From the NCBI GenBank assembly GCA_963786155.1, contig CAWAXW010000006.1, positions 2,728,001-2,792,000 on the forward strand: 64,000 nt of DNA, in the 5' to 3' direction. The position numbers were made by a program, and so were the translations under genes. Within the stretch, counting starts at the first letter, position 1. Each line of letters opens with the position of its first letter. This DNA is from CAWAXW01 sp963786155 (GTDB lineage: Bacteria > Actinomycetota > CADDZG01 > WHSQ01). Shown here piece after piece: positions 38,758 to 47,122 of this stretch. Under the pieces are notes generated by a model. It searched no databases. It was not told the origin of the DNA and saw nothing but the letters and a program-made list of their open reading frames with translations.

Positions 38758-39326
38758 TGGCGGCTTCCGCAGAACGCCAGGCCGGTCTCCCCGGACTCGT
38801 GCTCGGCATGACCCTGTTCATCGCCTCAGAGCTCGTCTTCTTCGGAAGCCTGTTCGGCGCCTACTACACGCTGAGGGCGAGGGCCGAGGTGTGGCCGCCG
38901 GCCGGCACCCCGGAGCTCGGCCTCCTTCGTCCCGCGGTTCTGACCCTGGTTCTGCTCGCCTCCTCCGTGACCCAACACCTCGCAGCTGGGGCGCATCGGG
39001 CCGGCGATCTCTCCCGCGCCAAGCGGATGCTCGCGCTCACCATCGCACTGGGTGTGCTTTTCCTGGCGGGAGCCGCCTGGGAATGGGCCGAGCTGATCGG
39101 GGAAGGCTTCACCGCTTCGTCAAACGCTTACGGGACCCTGTTCTTCACGCTGACGGGAGCCCACGGGATCCACCTCACTGTTGGTCTGGTGATCCTGGTC
39201 ATGGCCGGAATCAGGATGGGCCGTCCCCGGGAAAACGGCCTGATGGAGGCGGCCACCTATTACTGGCACTTCGTGGACGTCGTATGGCTGGGCGTGGCCG
39301 CGAGCCTCTTCCTTCTGGGGGCCTGA
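38757..39326 (+). CDS. Additional cytochrome c oxidase subunit III-like protein
   Basis: 189-residue subunit III homologue from a GTG at 38757. Family marks are MTLFIASELVFFGSLFGAYY, GTLFFTLTGAHGIHLTVGLV and YYWHFVDVVWLGVAASLFLL. It has a distinct middle region from the ctaE at 34457-35077. It sits between the tlpA-like gene and ccmE rather than with subunit I. It may form an alternative oxidase with another subunit I elsewhere, or help assembly. The upstream frame is continuous only because of a frameshift (see the preceding gene). Confidence 0.87.
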   Translation: MAASAERQAGLPGLVLGMTLFIASELVFFGSLFGAYYTLRARAEVWPPAGTPELGLLRPAVLTLVLLASSVTQHLAAGAHRAGDLSRAKRMLALTIALGVLFLAGAAWEWAELIGEGFTASSNAYGTLFFTLTGAHGIHLTVGLVILVMAGIRMGRPRENGLMEAATYYWHFVDVVWLGVAASLFLLGA

Positions 39327-39371
39327 CCGCCCCCCAGGCAAAGCCTGTATTCATTTAGTGTCTTTGGTCCC

Positions 39372-39791
39372 ATGGACCCAACCCCAGTCACGCCCCCGGG
39401 CGGGCGGCGCACCAAGTTCGTCGTCGGCGGCACCTTCATGGTGGTCGTCGTCATCGCCTTGATCGTGTGGGCGATGGCACGCCCCGGATCGACCGCCTTC
39501 TACGTGACTCCTTCGGAGCTTGCCGCCGGGACCGGGAGCCAAGCCGAGGACGACGTCAGGGTGAACGGCGACGTCCTCGAGGACACCATCGAGCGGGACG
39601 GCCTCGTCACCACCTTCGACATCACGGACGGCACGACCGTGGTGAGCGTCACGACCGACGCGGCCCTCCCCGATGCGTTCTACAGCGAGGACGGGGTCGA
39701 GGTGGTGGCCACCGGGCGCTACGCCACGGGAACCTTTACCGCCTCGGAGGTGTTCGCGAAATGCCCTTCGAAGTTCGAAGCCAAGACCTAG
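39372..39791 (+). CDS. ccmE: Cytochrome c maturation heme chaperone CcmE, cysteine variant
   Basis: 139 residues: one N-terminal helix (FVVGGTFMVVVVIALIVWAM) and an OB-fold. CcmE receives heme from CcmC and passes it to CcmF/H. The canonical heme-binding site is HxxxY; here the same place reads VFAKCPSKFEA, so Cys131 replaces His and Phe135 replaces Tyr. Cysteine-type CcmE (CxxxY) is known from Desulfovibrio and archaea; the Phe is a further change. The gene is the second of the Ccm set in order, just before ccmF. Confidence 0.9.
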   Translation: MDPTPVTPPGGRRTKFVVGGTFMVVVVIALIVWAMARPGSTAFYVTPSELAAGTGSQAEDDVRVNGDVLEDTIERDGLVTTFDITDGTTVVSVTTDAALPDAFYSEDGVEVVATGRYATGTFTASEVFAKCPSKFEAKT

Positions 39792-39804
39792 CCGGTAGCT
39801 CCAA

Positions 39805-41796
39805 GTGAGGTCTTTCGGTTCACTGGGTCATCCTGCGCTGATAGTCGCTCTGCTTTTCGCGATCGGCGCGGTGGGGGCCCAAGCCTACGGAGCCGTGCGT
39901 GGGAAAAGGTCGTTCGTCGACGTCGGGTATCGAGCCTTCGTGGCCGCCGGAGCCTTCACGCTGCTCGCGGCCACGGCTCTCCTGAGCGGCTTGCTGGCCC
40001 ACGATTTCTCGCTCGAATACGTGGCGCGCTACACCTCTCGCTCGCTCGGGGGCGCTTACACCGTCGCCGCTCTGTGGAGCGGGATGGAAGGCTCGCTTCT
40101 GTTCTGGACCTCGCTCCTGGTCGTCTTCGGGGGCATCGCTCTCGCCCAAGCCGCGCGCCGCAACAACCTCACCCGTGCCTGGGCTGGGGTTGTGATCGGA
40201 GGCATCGCGACCTTCTTTCTCGCGCTGCTCGTCGCCCCCGCGGATCCGTTCACCAGGCTCGCGCAGATCCCCGCAGACGGAAACGGACTGAACCCGTTAT
40301 TGCAATCGCCGGGGATGGTCATCCACCCTCCGCTGCTTTACACGGGGTTCGTGGGGTTCAGCATCCCGTTCGCATTCGCGATGGCCGCGCTGATGTCCGG
40401 AAGGTTGGACGCGGCGTGGTTCACGGCGACCCGGCGCTGGACGCTCTTCGCGTGGAGCGCGCTCTCGATCGGCATCGTGCTAGGTGGCGCCTGGGCTTAC
40501 ACGGAGCTCGGATGGGGTGGTTACTGGGCTTGGGATCCCGTCGAGAACGCGTCGTTCATGCCTTGGCTGACGGCGACGGCGTTCCTCCATTCCGTCGTGA
40601 TCCAGGAGAAGCGCAGGATGTTGAAGGTCTGGAACGTCGTCTTGATCCTTCTAACGTACGTGCTCGCGGTGTTCGGGACCTTCTTAACGCGGTCGGGATT
40701 GCTGTCGTCGATCCACACGTTCTCCGAAGGCCCGGTCGGCAAGTGGTTCTTGCCGTTCCTCGGCCTGATGCTCGTCGGTGGGATCGGCGTGATCGTGTGG
40801 AGGCTCGAGCGTCTCAGGAGTGACAATCGCCTCGACGCGCTCCTATCGCGGGAGTCGGCGTTCCTGGCGAACAATGTGCTCTTCGTGACCGCCGCCTTCA
40901 CGGTTCTGTGGGGCACGATCTATCCGATCGTCGCCGAGCTTTTCAGCGGCGTGCGCCTCTCGGTGGGGCCGCCCTTCTTCAACTCGGTCTTCGTGCCCAT
41001 CGCATTGGCGATCCTGGCCCTCACGGGACTCGGTCCCCTCATCTCATGGCGCCGCATGAGCTCCGGCTCGTTGCTGCGACTGCTCCGGATACCGCTCGTG
41101 GCAGGGGGCCTGGTCGTAGTAACGCTCGGCATCACGGGGGTAACGAGCCTCGGGACCATGCTCGCCTTCTCGCTGTGCGCTTTCACCGCCGTTGCTGTGG
41201 GCAGCGAGTTCTTCCGGGGCAGCAAGCCCTACCGGGCGAGTGGCGCGCGCTTGCCGATCGCCATAGTTCGCACGATCAAGAGGAATCGGCGGCGTTACGG
41301 CGGCTACATCGTCCATCTCGGAGTCGTTCTTATCGTCATAGGAATCGCGGGGTCTGCATTCCGCACCGAGCGCCAGGCGTTCCTCGAACCGGGCTCCTCG
41401 ATGGAGCTCGGTGAGTACACCCTCACCTACGAGGAGATGGTGACCTCGACCACCGACGAGAAGAAAATCTTCGGCGCGCGCTTGGCGGTCGCCAGAGAAG
41501 GCGAACGCATGGCGACGCTCATCCCCGAGCGCAACTTCCACACGGCGCAACGGCAATGGCAATCGGAGGTCGCGATCCGCAGCGATCCGATCGAGGATCT
41601 CTACGTTGTCGTCACGGCATTCGATGCCGACGGCTCGGCTGCGGTGCGAGCCTTCGTCAACCCGTTGACCTGGTGGATTTGGATGGGAGCCGCGGTCATG
41701 GGCATGGGCATGGGCGTGATCCTGTCTGGCCCCGGTACTCGCAGCCCGGCCGGTGCGCGCGTCGGGGTAACCGAGCCGGCGGTGGTCGCGTCATGA
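39805..41796 (+). CDS. ccmF: Cytochrome c heme lyase CcmF
   Basis: 663-residue polytopic protein of the heme-handling family that attaches heme to apocytochrome c. The tryptophan-rich WWD domain reads ELGWGGYWAWDPVENASFMP. Conserved histidines lie in VIHPPLLYTGF, TAFLHSVVIQEKR and FLTRSGLLSSIHTFSEGP. Starts at GTG 39805, 13 bases after ccmE, and overlaps ccmH by ATGA. Length is normal for the family. Confidence 0.95.
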   Translation: MRSFGSLGHPALIVALLFAIGAVGAQAYGAVRGKRSFVDVGYRAFVAAGAFTLLAATALLSGLLAHDFSLEYVARYTSRSLGGAYTVAALWSGMEGSLLFWTSLLVVFGGIALAQAARRNNLTRAWAGVVIGGIATFFLALLVAPADPFTRLAQIPADGNGLNPLLQSPGMVIHPPLLYTGFVGFSIPFAFAMAALMSGRLDAAWFTATRRWTLFAWSALSIGIVLGGAWAYTELGWGGYWAWDPVENASFMPWLTATAFLHSVVIQEKRRMLKVWNVVLILLTYVLAVFGTFLTRSGLLSSIHTFSEGPVGKWFLPFLGLMLVGGIGVIVWRLERLRSDNRLDALLSRESAFLANNVLFVTAAFTVLWGTIYPIVAELFSGVRLSVGPPFFNSVFVPIALAILALTGLGPLISWRRMSSGSLLRLLRIPLVAGGLVVVTLGITGVTSLGTMLAFSLCAFTAVAVGSEFFRGSKPYRASGARLPIAIVRTIKRNRRRYGGYIVHLGVVLIVIGIAGSAFRTERQAFLEPGSSMELGEYTLTYEEMVTSTTDEKKIFGARLAVAREGERMATLIPERNFHTAQRQWQSEVAIRSDPIEDLYVVVTAFDADGSAAVRAFVNPLTWWIWMGAAVMGMGMGVILSGPGTRSPAGARVGVTEPAVVAS

Positions 41797-42248
41797 GGAG
41801 GACGCTCGCGGTCACGACCTTGCTGCTCGTCTTGGCCTCTCCCGCGCGAGCCGCGGCCCCCGAAGATGTCGCCAACGAGGTCTCCCAGAACTTGATGTCG
41901 CCGTTCTGCCCCGGGGTAACCGTGCACGACTGCACTTCGCAAGAGGCGCTCGAGATGAGGACGCAGATCCTCGAATGGGCCCAGGCGGGATGGTCACGCG
42001 ACCGTATCGAGGACGAGCTAGTGGCTGAATACGGCAAAGGCATGTTGCCCGCGCCGAGGGCGGAGGGGGCCGGGCTGATCGTGTGGCTCGCGCCGGCGCT
42101 CGCGCTGCTCGCGGGAGGATGGGCGGCATATCTCGTAGCGCGCCGTTGGCGGGCACGCTCGGCCCCCGACCGCGGGGCTCCGGCGCCGGCCCCCGCGGAC
42201 GCCCGTCGGGTCGACGAGGAGCTCGACAAGATGAGGAGCGCATGGTGA
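41793..42248 (+). CDS. ccmH: Cytochrome c maturation protein CcmH
   Basis: 151 residues: signal peptide (LAVTTLLLVLASPARA), CcmH domain, C-terminal helix (LIVWLAPALALLAGGWAAYL). The redox motif LRCPxC of proteobacteria is here SPFCPGVTVHDCTS, with cysteines nine apart, a form seen in other Gram-positive and Deinococcus-type CcmH. Downstream RTQILEWAQAGWSRDRIEDE matches the three-helix bundle of the family. It keeps apocytochrome thiols reduced together with the TlpA-like protein. Overlaps ccmF and the next gene. Confidence 0.9.
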   Translation: MRRTLAVTTLLLVLASPARAAAPEDVANEVSQNLMSPFCPGVTVHDCTSQEALEMRTQILEWAQAGWSRDRIEDELVAEYGKGMLPAPRAEGAGLIVWLAPALALLAGGWAAYLVARRWRARSAPDRGAPAPAPADARRVDEELDKMRSAW

Positions 42249-42673
42249 TCGCGTGGATGGTGATCGCAGCGCTGGCGGTCATCGCGCTGGCATACGTTTC
42301 GGCTCCAGCGCTTGGTCCCGTCGACGACGACATCGAGCCGGGAGGCGAACCTTCCGAGCTCGAGGACCGCAAGGTCGCAGCCCTGACGGGGATCCTGGAT
42401 ATCGAGGAAGAGCGAGCGATCGGCAAGCTGTCGGACGAGGACTTCGCTTCCTTGCGCGCCAAATACGAGACAGAGGCGCTGGAAGCGCTGAACGCGCTCG
42501 ACGAACGGGATGGTGCCCTCGAGTCCGATCCCCTCGAATCGGAGATCGCCGAGATGAAGCGGCGCCTGGTGTGCCCGGTCTGCGGCGCGATCCGGGGCGG
42601 GCTTGGCCGGACCGCAGGGCAAACGCGGAGTACGGGGGTTTGCGAGAGATGCGAAGAATCCTCGTCGTCGTAA
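42242..42673 (+). CDS. Small membrane protein with C-terminal zinc ribbon, CcmI-like position
   Basis: 143 residues: one N-terminal helix (MVIAWMVIAALAVIALAYVS), an acidic middle, a helical segment with DIEEERAIGKLSDEDFASLR, and a C-terminal CPVC...CERC pair that looks like a zinc ribbon. It overlaps ccmH by 7 bases and the next gene by 25. Similar helix-plus-ribbon proteins often replace CcmI in non-proteobacterial Ccm clusters; CcmI escorts apocytochrome. The function here is inferred from position. The 'GKLSDEDF' module recurs in the next protein. Confidence 0.72.
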   Translation: MVIAWMVIAALAVIALAYVSAPALGPVDDDIEPGGEPSELEDRKVAALTGILDIEEERAIGKLSDEDFASLRAKYETEALEALNALDERDGALESDPLESEIAEMKRRLVCPVCGAIRGGLGRTAGQTRSTGVCERCEESSSS

Positions 42674-43806
42674 CCGTGGCGACGGTCTGCGCCTCGACCC
42701 CTTTGGTGGCACGGGCCGCGGACGAGGGCCGCATAAAGGGCCGCGTCTTGCACGCAGATACCGAGCAGCCCGTGGCTGGAGCCGTGGTGACGTTGACCAG
42801 CGGGGCGAGTGGCGGTACCTCGCCAGAAAGGGTCTCGGTCACGACGGGCGCGGATGGTCGCTACGAATTCGACGAGCTTCCGACGGGTGAGGAGTGGATC
42901 TACGCCCTCGACGCGCGTTACGAGGGTGGGCTGTTCGCGGGCCGCGCGCTGACACTTCCCGACAACACGAGCCGGGTCCCGGTGATCGACACGACGCTAC
43001 GAGTATTCGACACGACGACCGACCCGTCCGTCATCCTGATCCGGCGCAACGACTTGTTCGTTGTCCCGACCGACGAGGGCGCGTCGGTGGTCGAGTCCGT
43101 GACCGTCGTCAACATCTCAGACCTCGCTTATGTGGGACGCGGAAGCCGGGAGGGCTCGTCCACCGAGCCCGGGCCCAGCCTCGGGTTCTCGCTCCCGCGC
43201 GGGGCATCGGCCGACGGCGTGGTGATCCTCGAGTCCACGATCGACCAGCCGGAGGGCCTGCCGACCGACTTCGGGTTCGCGACCACTGCCGCGATCCCAC
43301 CCGGCGAGACGCGCACGACCTTCTCCTATCGACTTCCCGCCGCCACCGGTGTCTTCGACCTTTCTCGTACGGCCCTCTACACGATCGCGGACTTCTCCGT
43401 ATTCGTGGCCGACCCGCTGGAGATCGAGTCGAACAGGCTCGAGCCCGGCGAAGAGGTGACCATCGAGGGAACCGACTATCAGCGATGGGATGCCACGGAT
43501 CGGATCGAGCCCGGCGACCCACTACAGGTCCAGGCACTGGCGGCTGCCGAAGGCTCACTGGGGTTCGGCATCGCGCTCGCGGCCATCGCCCTCGTTCTTG
43601 TTGCGATCGCACTGGTTGCGTTCCTCCGACGGCGGAGACCCCGGGAGGCTCCGGCGCCGGCCACTCACGTGGAGAGGGACGACCTCGTGGCGGCGATCGC
43701 CGAGCTCGACATCGATTACGAGGCCGGGCGCGTTAGTGAGGACGGATGGGCACGCCGTCGCGCTGCCCTCAAGCGCGCGCTGGTCGGGGCGGACGACAAC
43801 TCGTGA
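42649..43806 (+). CDS. Exported protein with carboxypeptidase-regulatory-like domain
   Basis: 385 residues. Signal peptide (ILVVVTVATVCASTPLVARA), a CarboxypepD_reg-like beta domain (GRIKGRVLHADTEQPVAGAV), a second all-beta region to about residue 295, one helix (GIALAAIALVLVAIALVAFL) and a cytoplasmic tail with AIAELDIDYEAGRVSEDGWA. That tail resembles the module in the preceding protein. Start ATG 42649 lies within the end of the previous gene. Its place between ccmH and ccmA points to a role in cytochrome c maturation, perhaps as a periplasm-facing apocytochrome holder; this is inference. Confidence 0.75.
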   Translation: MRRILVVVTVATVCASTPLVARAADEGRIKGRVLHADTEQPVAGAVVTLTSGASGGTSPERVSVTTGADGRYEFDELPTGEEWIYALDARYEGGLFAGRALTLPDNTSRVPVIDTTLRVFDTTTDPSVILIRRNDLFVVPTDEGASVVESVTVVNISDLAYVGRGSREGSSTEPGPSLGFSLPRGASADGVVILESTIDQPEGLPTDFGFATTAAIPPGETRTTFSYRLPAATGVFDLSRTALYTIADFSVFVADPLEIESNRLEPGEEVTIEGTDYQRWDATDRIEPGDPLQVQALAAAEGSLGFGIALAAIALVLVAIALVAFLRRRRPREAPAPATHVERDDLVAAIAELDIDYEAGRVSEDGWARRRAALKRALVGADDNS

Positions 43807-44498
43807 TCTCCCTAGAGGGGCTGACGGTCTCCTTCGGTCGCACGCTCGCGCTGCATGCACTCACGCTCGACATCAAAGCCGGCATCACTGGGCTCTTCGG
43901 CCCGAACGGGTCCGGGAAGTCGACCCTGTTGCGCGTACTCGCGGGGCTGCTACGGCCGACGGCCGGCCGCGTCACGATCGACGGACGGCCCGGGGGGCCT
44001 TTCGACGAATCGACGCGCCGTCTCATCGGCTACGCGGGTCACGATGCCGGCATGTACGAGCGGCTCACGGTCAAAGAGAACCTGGAGCTGTTCGCCAAGC
44101 TCTACGGCACGCCGGGACAACGAGTTGACGAAGTCCTCGAGCACCTCCAACTCGGAGCACAGTCCTCGACGTTGGTGGGCGTGCTCTCGGCAGGACTGCA
44201 GCGACGCGCGGCCGTCGCGCGAGCTCTGTTGCACGAGCCGCGCGTTCTCCTCCTCGACGAGCCGTACGCGAATCTGGACGAGGATTCCTCCATGGCTCTG
44301 TCCGAGGCCATCAAATCGTGGCGCGCACCGGACCGCGTCGCGTTGATCGCGACACATGGAGCCAAGAAGGTAAAGGCGTACGCGGACGCCGGGATCATTC
44401 TTCGCAACGGACGTCTCGTGGTCGCGGGCGAGTACCGGCTCCCGCCGAGCCGGACCGGCGAACCCACGCCGAAACGTCACTGGGAGGCGGAGCGATGA
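43803..44498 (+). CDS. ccmA: ABC transporter ATP-binding protein CcmA
   Basis: 231-residue ATPase of the CcmAB(CD) complex, which releases heme-loaded CcmE. Walker A is GPNGSGKSTLL, Walker B RVLLLDEPYANLD, H-loop IATHG. The signature motif is LSAGLQRRAAVARALL, with Ala and Leu in place of the usual Gly-Gly/Gln. GTG start at 43803, overlapping the preceding stop by 4 bases; ATGA overlap with ccmB downstream. Confidence 0.9.
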   Translation: MISLEGLTVSFGRTLALHALTLDIKAGITGLFGPNGSGKSTLLRVLAGLLRPTAGRVTIDGRPGGPFDESTRRLIGYAGHDAGMYERLTVKENLELFAKLYGTPGQRVDEVLEHLQLGAQSSTLVGVLSAGLQRRAAVARALLHEPRVLLLDEPYANLDEDSSMALSEAIKSWRAPDRVALIATHGAKKVKAYADAGIILRNGRLVVAGEYRLPPSRTGEPTPKRHWEAER

Positions 44499-45223
44499 GC
44501 GTGGAAGCTTCGTTCCTGGGCAAAACGTGGGCTCTGACGCGCAAAGACATCCGGATCGAGTTGAGGGGCCGCGACACGCTTCCGCCGATGCTGGCCTTCA
44601 GCGTCGCGGTCGCATTGTTGTTCGCGTTCAGCCTGCCGGGCAACGCGCGCGTTGGAGCGGACGTCACAACCCCCTTCGGAACGGTGCAAGTCGTGGACGC
44701 GATCGCCGGCTTCCTGTGGGTCACGGTGCTGTTCGCGGGTCTCATCGGTTTCGCCCGCACCTTCGATGTCGAACGAAGCCTGGGCGCACTGGACGCGATG
44801 TTGTTGATCCCGTTGGACCGCGCCGGATTGTTCCTGTCAAAAGCGATAGCCAACCTCGCATTCGTCATAGTCGTGCAGATACTGGTGACGCCTTTGGTTG
44901 CCCTGTTCTTCGGGATCGACCTGGGCTCTCGCTGGTTGCTGTTCGCGGCCGTCGCGTTGTTGGCCGACATCGGGTTCGTCGCCATCGGCACCCTGTTCGC
45001 CACGCTTGCCGCGCAAACGCGCAGTCGCGAGCTGATCCTCCCGATCCTTGCTCTGCCCGCACTCGTACCGGTGTTCATCGCGGCCACTGAGCTGACCTCC
45101 GAGCTCTTCACCGGGGGCGGCTGGGCCGAGCTCACCGAGCGAGGTTGGTTCGGGATCCTCATCGCCTACGACCTCATATTCGTGACGGCCGGGGTGCTCG
45201 CAGTGGACCTGACGCTCGAATGA
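44495..45223 (+). CDS. ccmB: Heme exporter membrane protein CcmB
   Basis: 242-residue permease partner of CcmA with six helices. Typical segments: RKDIRIELRGRDTLPPMLAF at the start, GFARTFDVERSLGALDAMLL with PLDRAGLFLSKA, and the late hydrophobic stretch LILPILALPALVPVFIAATE. It overlaps ccmA and the next gene by ATGA. Confidence 0.93.
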   Translation: MSVEASFLGKTWALTRKDIRIELRGRDTLPPMLAFSVAVALLFAFSLPGNARVGADVTTPFGTVQVVDAIAGFLWVTVLFAGLIGFARTFDVERSLGALDAMLLIPLDRAGLFLSKAIANLAFVIVVQILVTPLVALFFGIDLGSRWLLFAAVALLADIGFVAIGTLFATLAAQTRSRELILPILALPALVPVFIAATELTSELFTGGGWAELTERGWFGILIAYDLIFVTAGVLAVDLTLE

Positions 45224-46362
45224 GAAGGCAAAGATTGATCGCAGCCGTTCTAGGGCTCGTGTTTCTGGCCTCGTGCGGAGGACATGAGCCGGCCGAGCAG
45301 GCCGCCCCCGCTGACATACCGTCACTGCCGCGAGACGTTGCCCTGCCCACGCCTGTCCCGGCGGTGCCCGCCTTCCGCGCGCACTTCCAGGCACCGGTCG
45401 ACCCGGCGCTGCTGGTCCGCCTCGGCGGCATCAAAGGTGTGAGGGTCGTGGCACCGGTTCGAATGACCGAGGTGCGGGTGGGCTCACCTCGCGGTCCTCG
45501 GCTGGTTCGGATCGCGGCCCTCGATGCGCTGGAATATCGCTCCGTGGCACCCGCGGCAACGCGCGAAGCCGGTTTCGTATGGAAGGCATTGCTCGCCGGT
45601 GAAGCCGTTGTGAGCTTCGATGCCGCCCGCAAGCTCGGCCTCGAGTCCGGTGGCGAGCTTCGCCTTCCGGGTTACGGCCCGATCTCTGTCGGGGCCGTCG
45701 CCGACACCGCCGTCCCCGATTTCGCGGACGTCGTTGTCGACCTCGCCGTAGGTCAGTCGATCGGCGTGGGCCCTGCACGTCAGGTCGTCATCGGCGCGGC
45801 CCTCGGAAGCGACCCAACCGCTCTTCGCACGCGTCTGAGGCAGGTGCCGGGCATCGCGTTGCGGGCACTCGTGCCGACCGTCCCGGCCGGTGCCGAGCCC
45901 GAGCCGATGGGCACCGCGGAGGGCGATCTCATCGGGTCGATGCGCTACAGGATCCTGAAGAGTGGATTCATCGAACCGGATCCGGCATGGGTCACGGCGA
46001 ACATAGGCGTCGGAACGGTTCCGATCCTGGGCGAGGTGATCTGCCATCGCCTCGTATTCCCGCAGTTGGGGGCCGCGCTGGCCGAGGTGGAGGACGACGG
46101 CCTCGCCCACTTGATCGTCCGAAAACAATACGGCGGCTGCTACGTGCCTCGCTTCATCGCGAGGGACCCCGCCCGAGCCTTGTCCATGCACGCATTCGGG
46201 TTGGCGCTGGATATCAACGTCGCCCAGAACCTCTACGGGACCCGCGGGAACATGGACCCGCGGATCGTCGCCATCTTCGAGCGCTGGGGATTCGAATGGG
46301 GAGGACGCTGGAGCCCCCCGGACCCCATGCACTTCGAGCTCACGCGCCTCGTCGAGCCGTGA
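45220..46362 (+). CDS. Lipoprotein M15-type (VanY-like) D,D-carboxypeptidase with extra N-terminal domain
   Basis: 380 residues. Lipobox VFLASC (Cys19). The last ~120 residues are a zinc peptidase of the M15/VanY type: SMHAFGLALDINVAQN gives the His-x6-Asp pair, and WGGRWSPPDPMHFEL the third His. These enzymes trim D-alanine from peptidoglycan peptides. The N-terminal ~200 residues (GGIKGVRVVAPVRMTEVRVG, then FVWKALLAGEAVVSFDAARK, then LRLPGYGPISVGAVAD) resemble the periplasmic domain of MacB/FtsX-like permeases. It is translationally coupled to ccmB and followed by ccmC, an unexpected place for a cell-wall enzyme. Confidence 0.85.
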   Translation: MRRQRLIAAVLGLVFLASCGGHEPAEQAAPADIPSLPRDVALPTPVPAVPAFRAHFQAPVDPALLVRLGGIKGVRVVAPVRMTEVRVGSPRGPRLVRIAALDALEYRSVAPAATREAGFVWKALLAGEAVVSFDAARKLGLESGGELRLPGYGPISVGAVADTAVPDFADVVVDLAVGQSIGVGPARQVVIGAALGSDPTALRTRLRQVPGIALRALVPTVPAGAEPEPMGTAEGDLIGSMRYRILKSGFIEPDPAWVTANIGVGTVPILGEVICHRLVFPQLGAALAEVEDDGLAHLIVRKQYGGCYVPRFIARDPARALSMHAFGLALDINVAQNLYGTRGNMDPRIVAIFERWGFEWGGRWSPPDPMHFELTRLVEP

Positions 46363-46389
46363 CCGCACCCCATTTAGGCTGAGTCGATC

Positions 46390-47118
46390 ATGGACACGGC
46401 TCGGTCCTCGCGTACGAAGATCCTCGGCTTCGCGGCCGTGGGCCTCATCTGCTTGGCGCTCGTGTTCGCCTTCGCGGTCGCTCGCGAGGCCAGCGGCGCG
46501 ATGGGCGGCCAGCTCCAGCGCATCTTCTACGTCCACGTCCCTTCGGCTTGGGTCGCCTACCTCGGCTTCGGCATGACCTTCATCGCCTCCATCGCTTACC
46601 TCCGGACGGGGGCCAGGAGGTGGGATCGGCTGGCTCTGGCCTCGGCCGAGATCGGGGTGCTCTTCTGCACCCTCGTCCTGATCACCGGTCCGATCTGGGC
46701 CCGGCCGGTCTGGGGTACCTGGTGGCAGTGGGACGCCCGGCTGACCTCCACGCTGGTCCTGTGGCTGACCTTCGTCGGCTACCTGTTCCTCCGCAATCTC
46801 GCCACCGACCGCCAGCGGGTCGGCCGGTTGGCCGCCGTCGTGGGGATCCTCGGTTTCATCAACGTGCCGATCGTGCATTTCTCGGTCTATTGGTGGAGGA
46901 CGCTCCATCCCAGCGGTCCAAGCCCGGCGGGCCTCGGCAACGACTCGGGCCTCGGTGGGGGCGAATTGCTCGCTTTCTTCACTTCACTTCTCGGCTTCAC
47001 GCTCCTGTTCGCGTGGCTGCTGATCCAGCGCACCGGGGTCGAGTCCCTCGCCGACGAGGTCGAGGCGCGCGAGCTCGAGGTGCTGAGCCGGCCCGACCGG
47101 GTGCCCGCTTCGGTATGA
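46390..47118 (+). CDS. ccmC: Heme exporter/heme-handling protein CcmC
   Basis: 242-residue membrane protein of six helices that loads heme onto CcmE. The WWD signature is GTWWQWDARLTSTLVLWLTF; histidines lie in RIFYVHVPSAWVAY and FINVPIVHFSVYWWRTLHP. It begins at ATG 46390, 27 bases after the M15 gene, and is followed by the tiny ccmD. Confidence 0.95.
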   Translation: MDTARSSRTKILGFAAVGLICLALVFAFAVAREASGAMGGQLQRIFYVHVPSAWVAYLGFGMTFIASIAYLRTGARRWDRLALASAEIGVLFCTLVLITGPIWARPVWGTWWQWDARLTSTLVLWLTFVGYLFLRNLATDRQRVGRLAAVVGILGFINVPIVHFSVYWWRTLHPSGPSPAGLGNDSGLGGGELLAFFTSLLGFTLLFAWLLIQRTGVESLADEVEARELEVLSRPDRVPASV

Positions 47119-47122
47119 GCAA

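Noticed and set aside
38169..39326. A single gene fusing a TlpA thioredoxin to cytochrome oxidase subunit III
   Set aside because: A one-base correction restores a natural TlpA end and a separate GTG-started subunit III gene with a TAGTG overlap.
45484..46908. A 474-codon minus-strand open frame across the M15 and ccmC genes
   Set aside because: Very rich in Asp/Glu/Arg/Pro, spans two clear genes on the other strand, no known motif.
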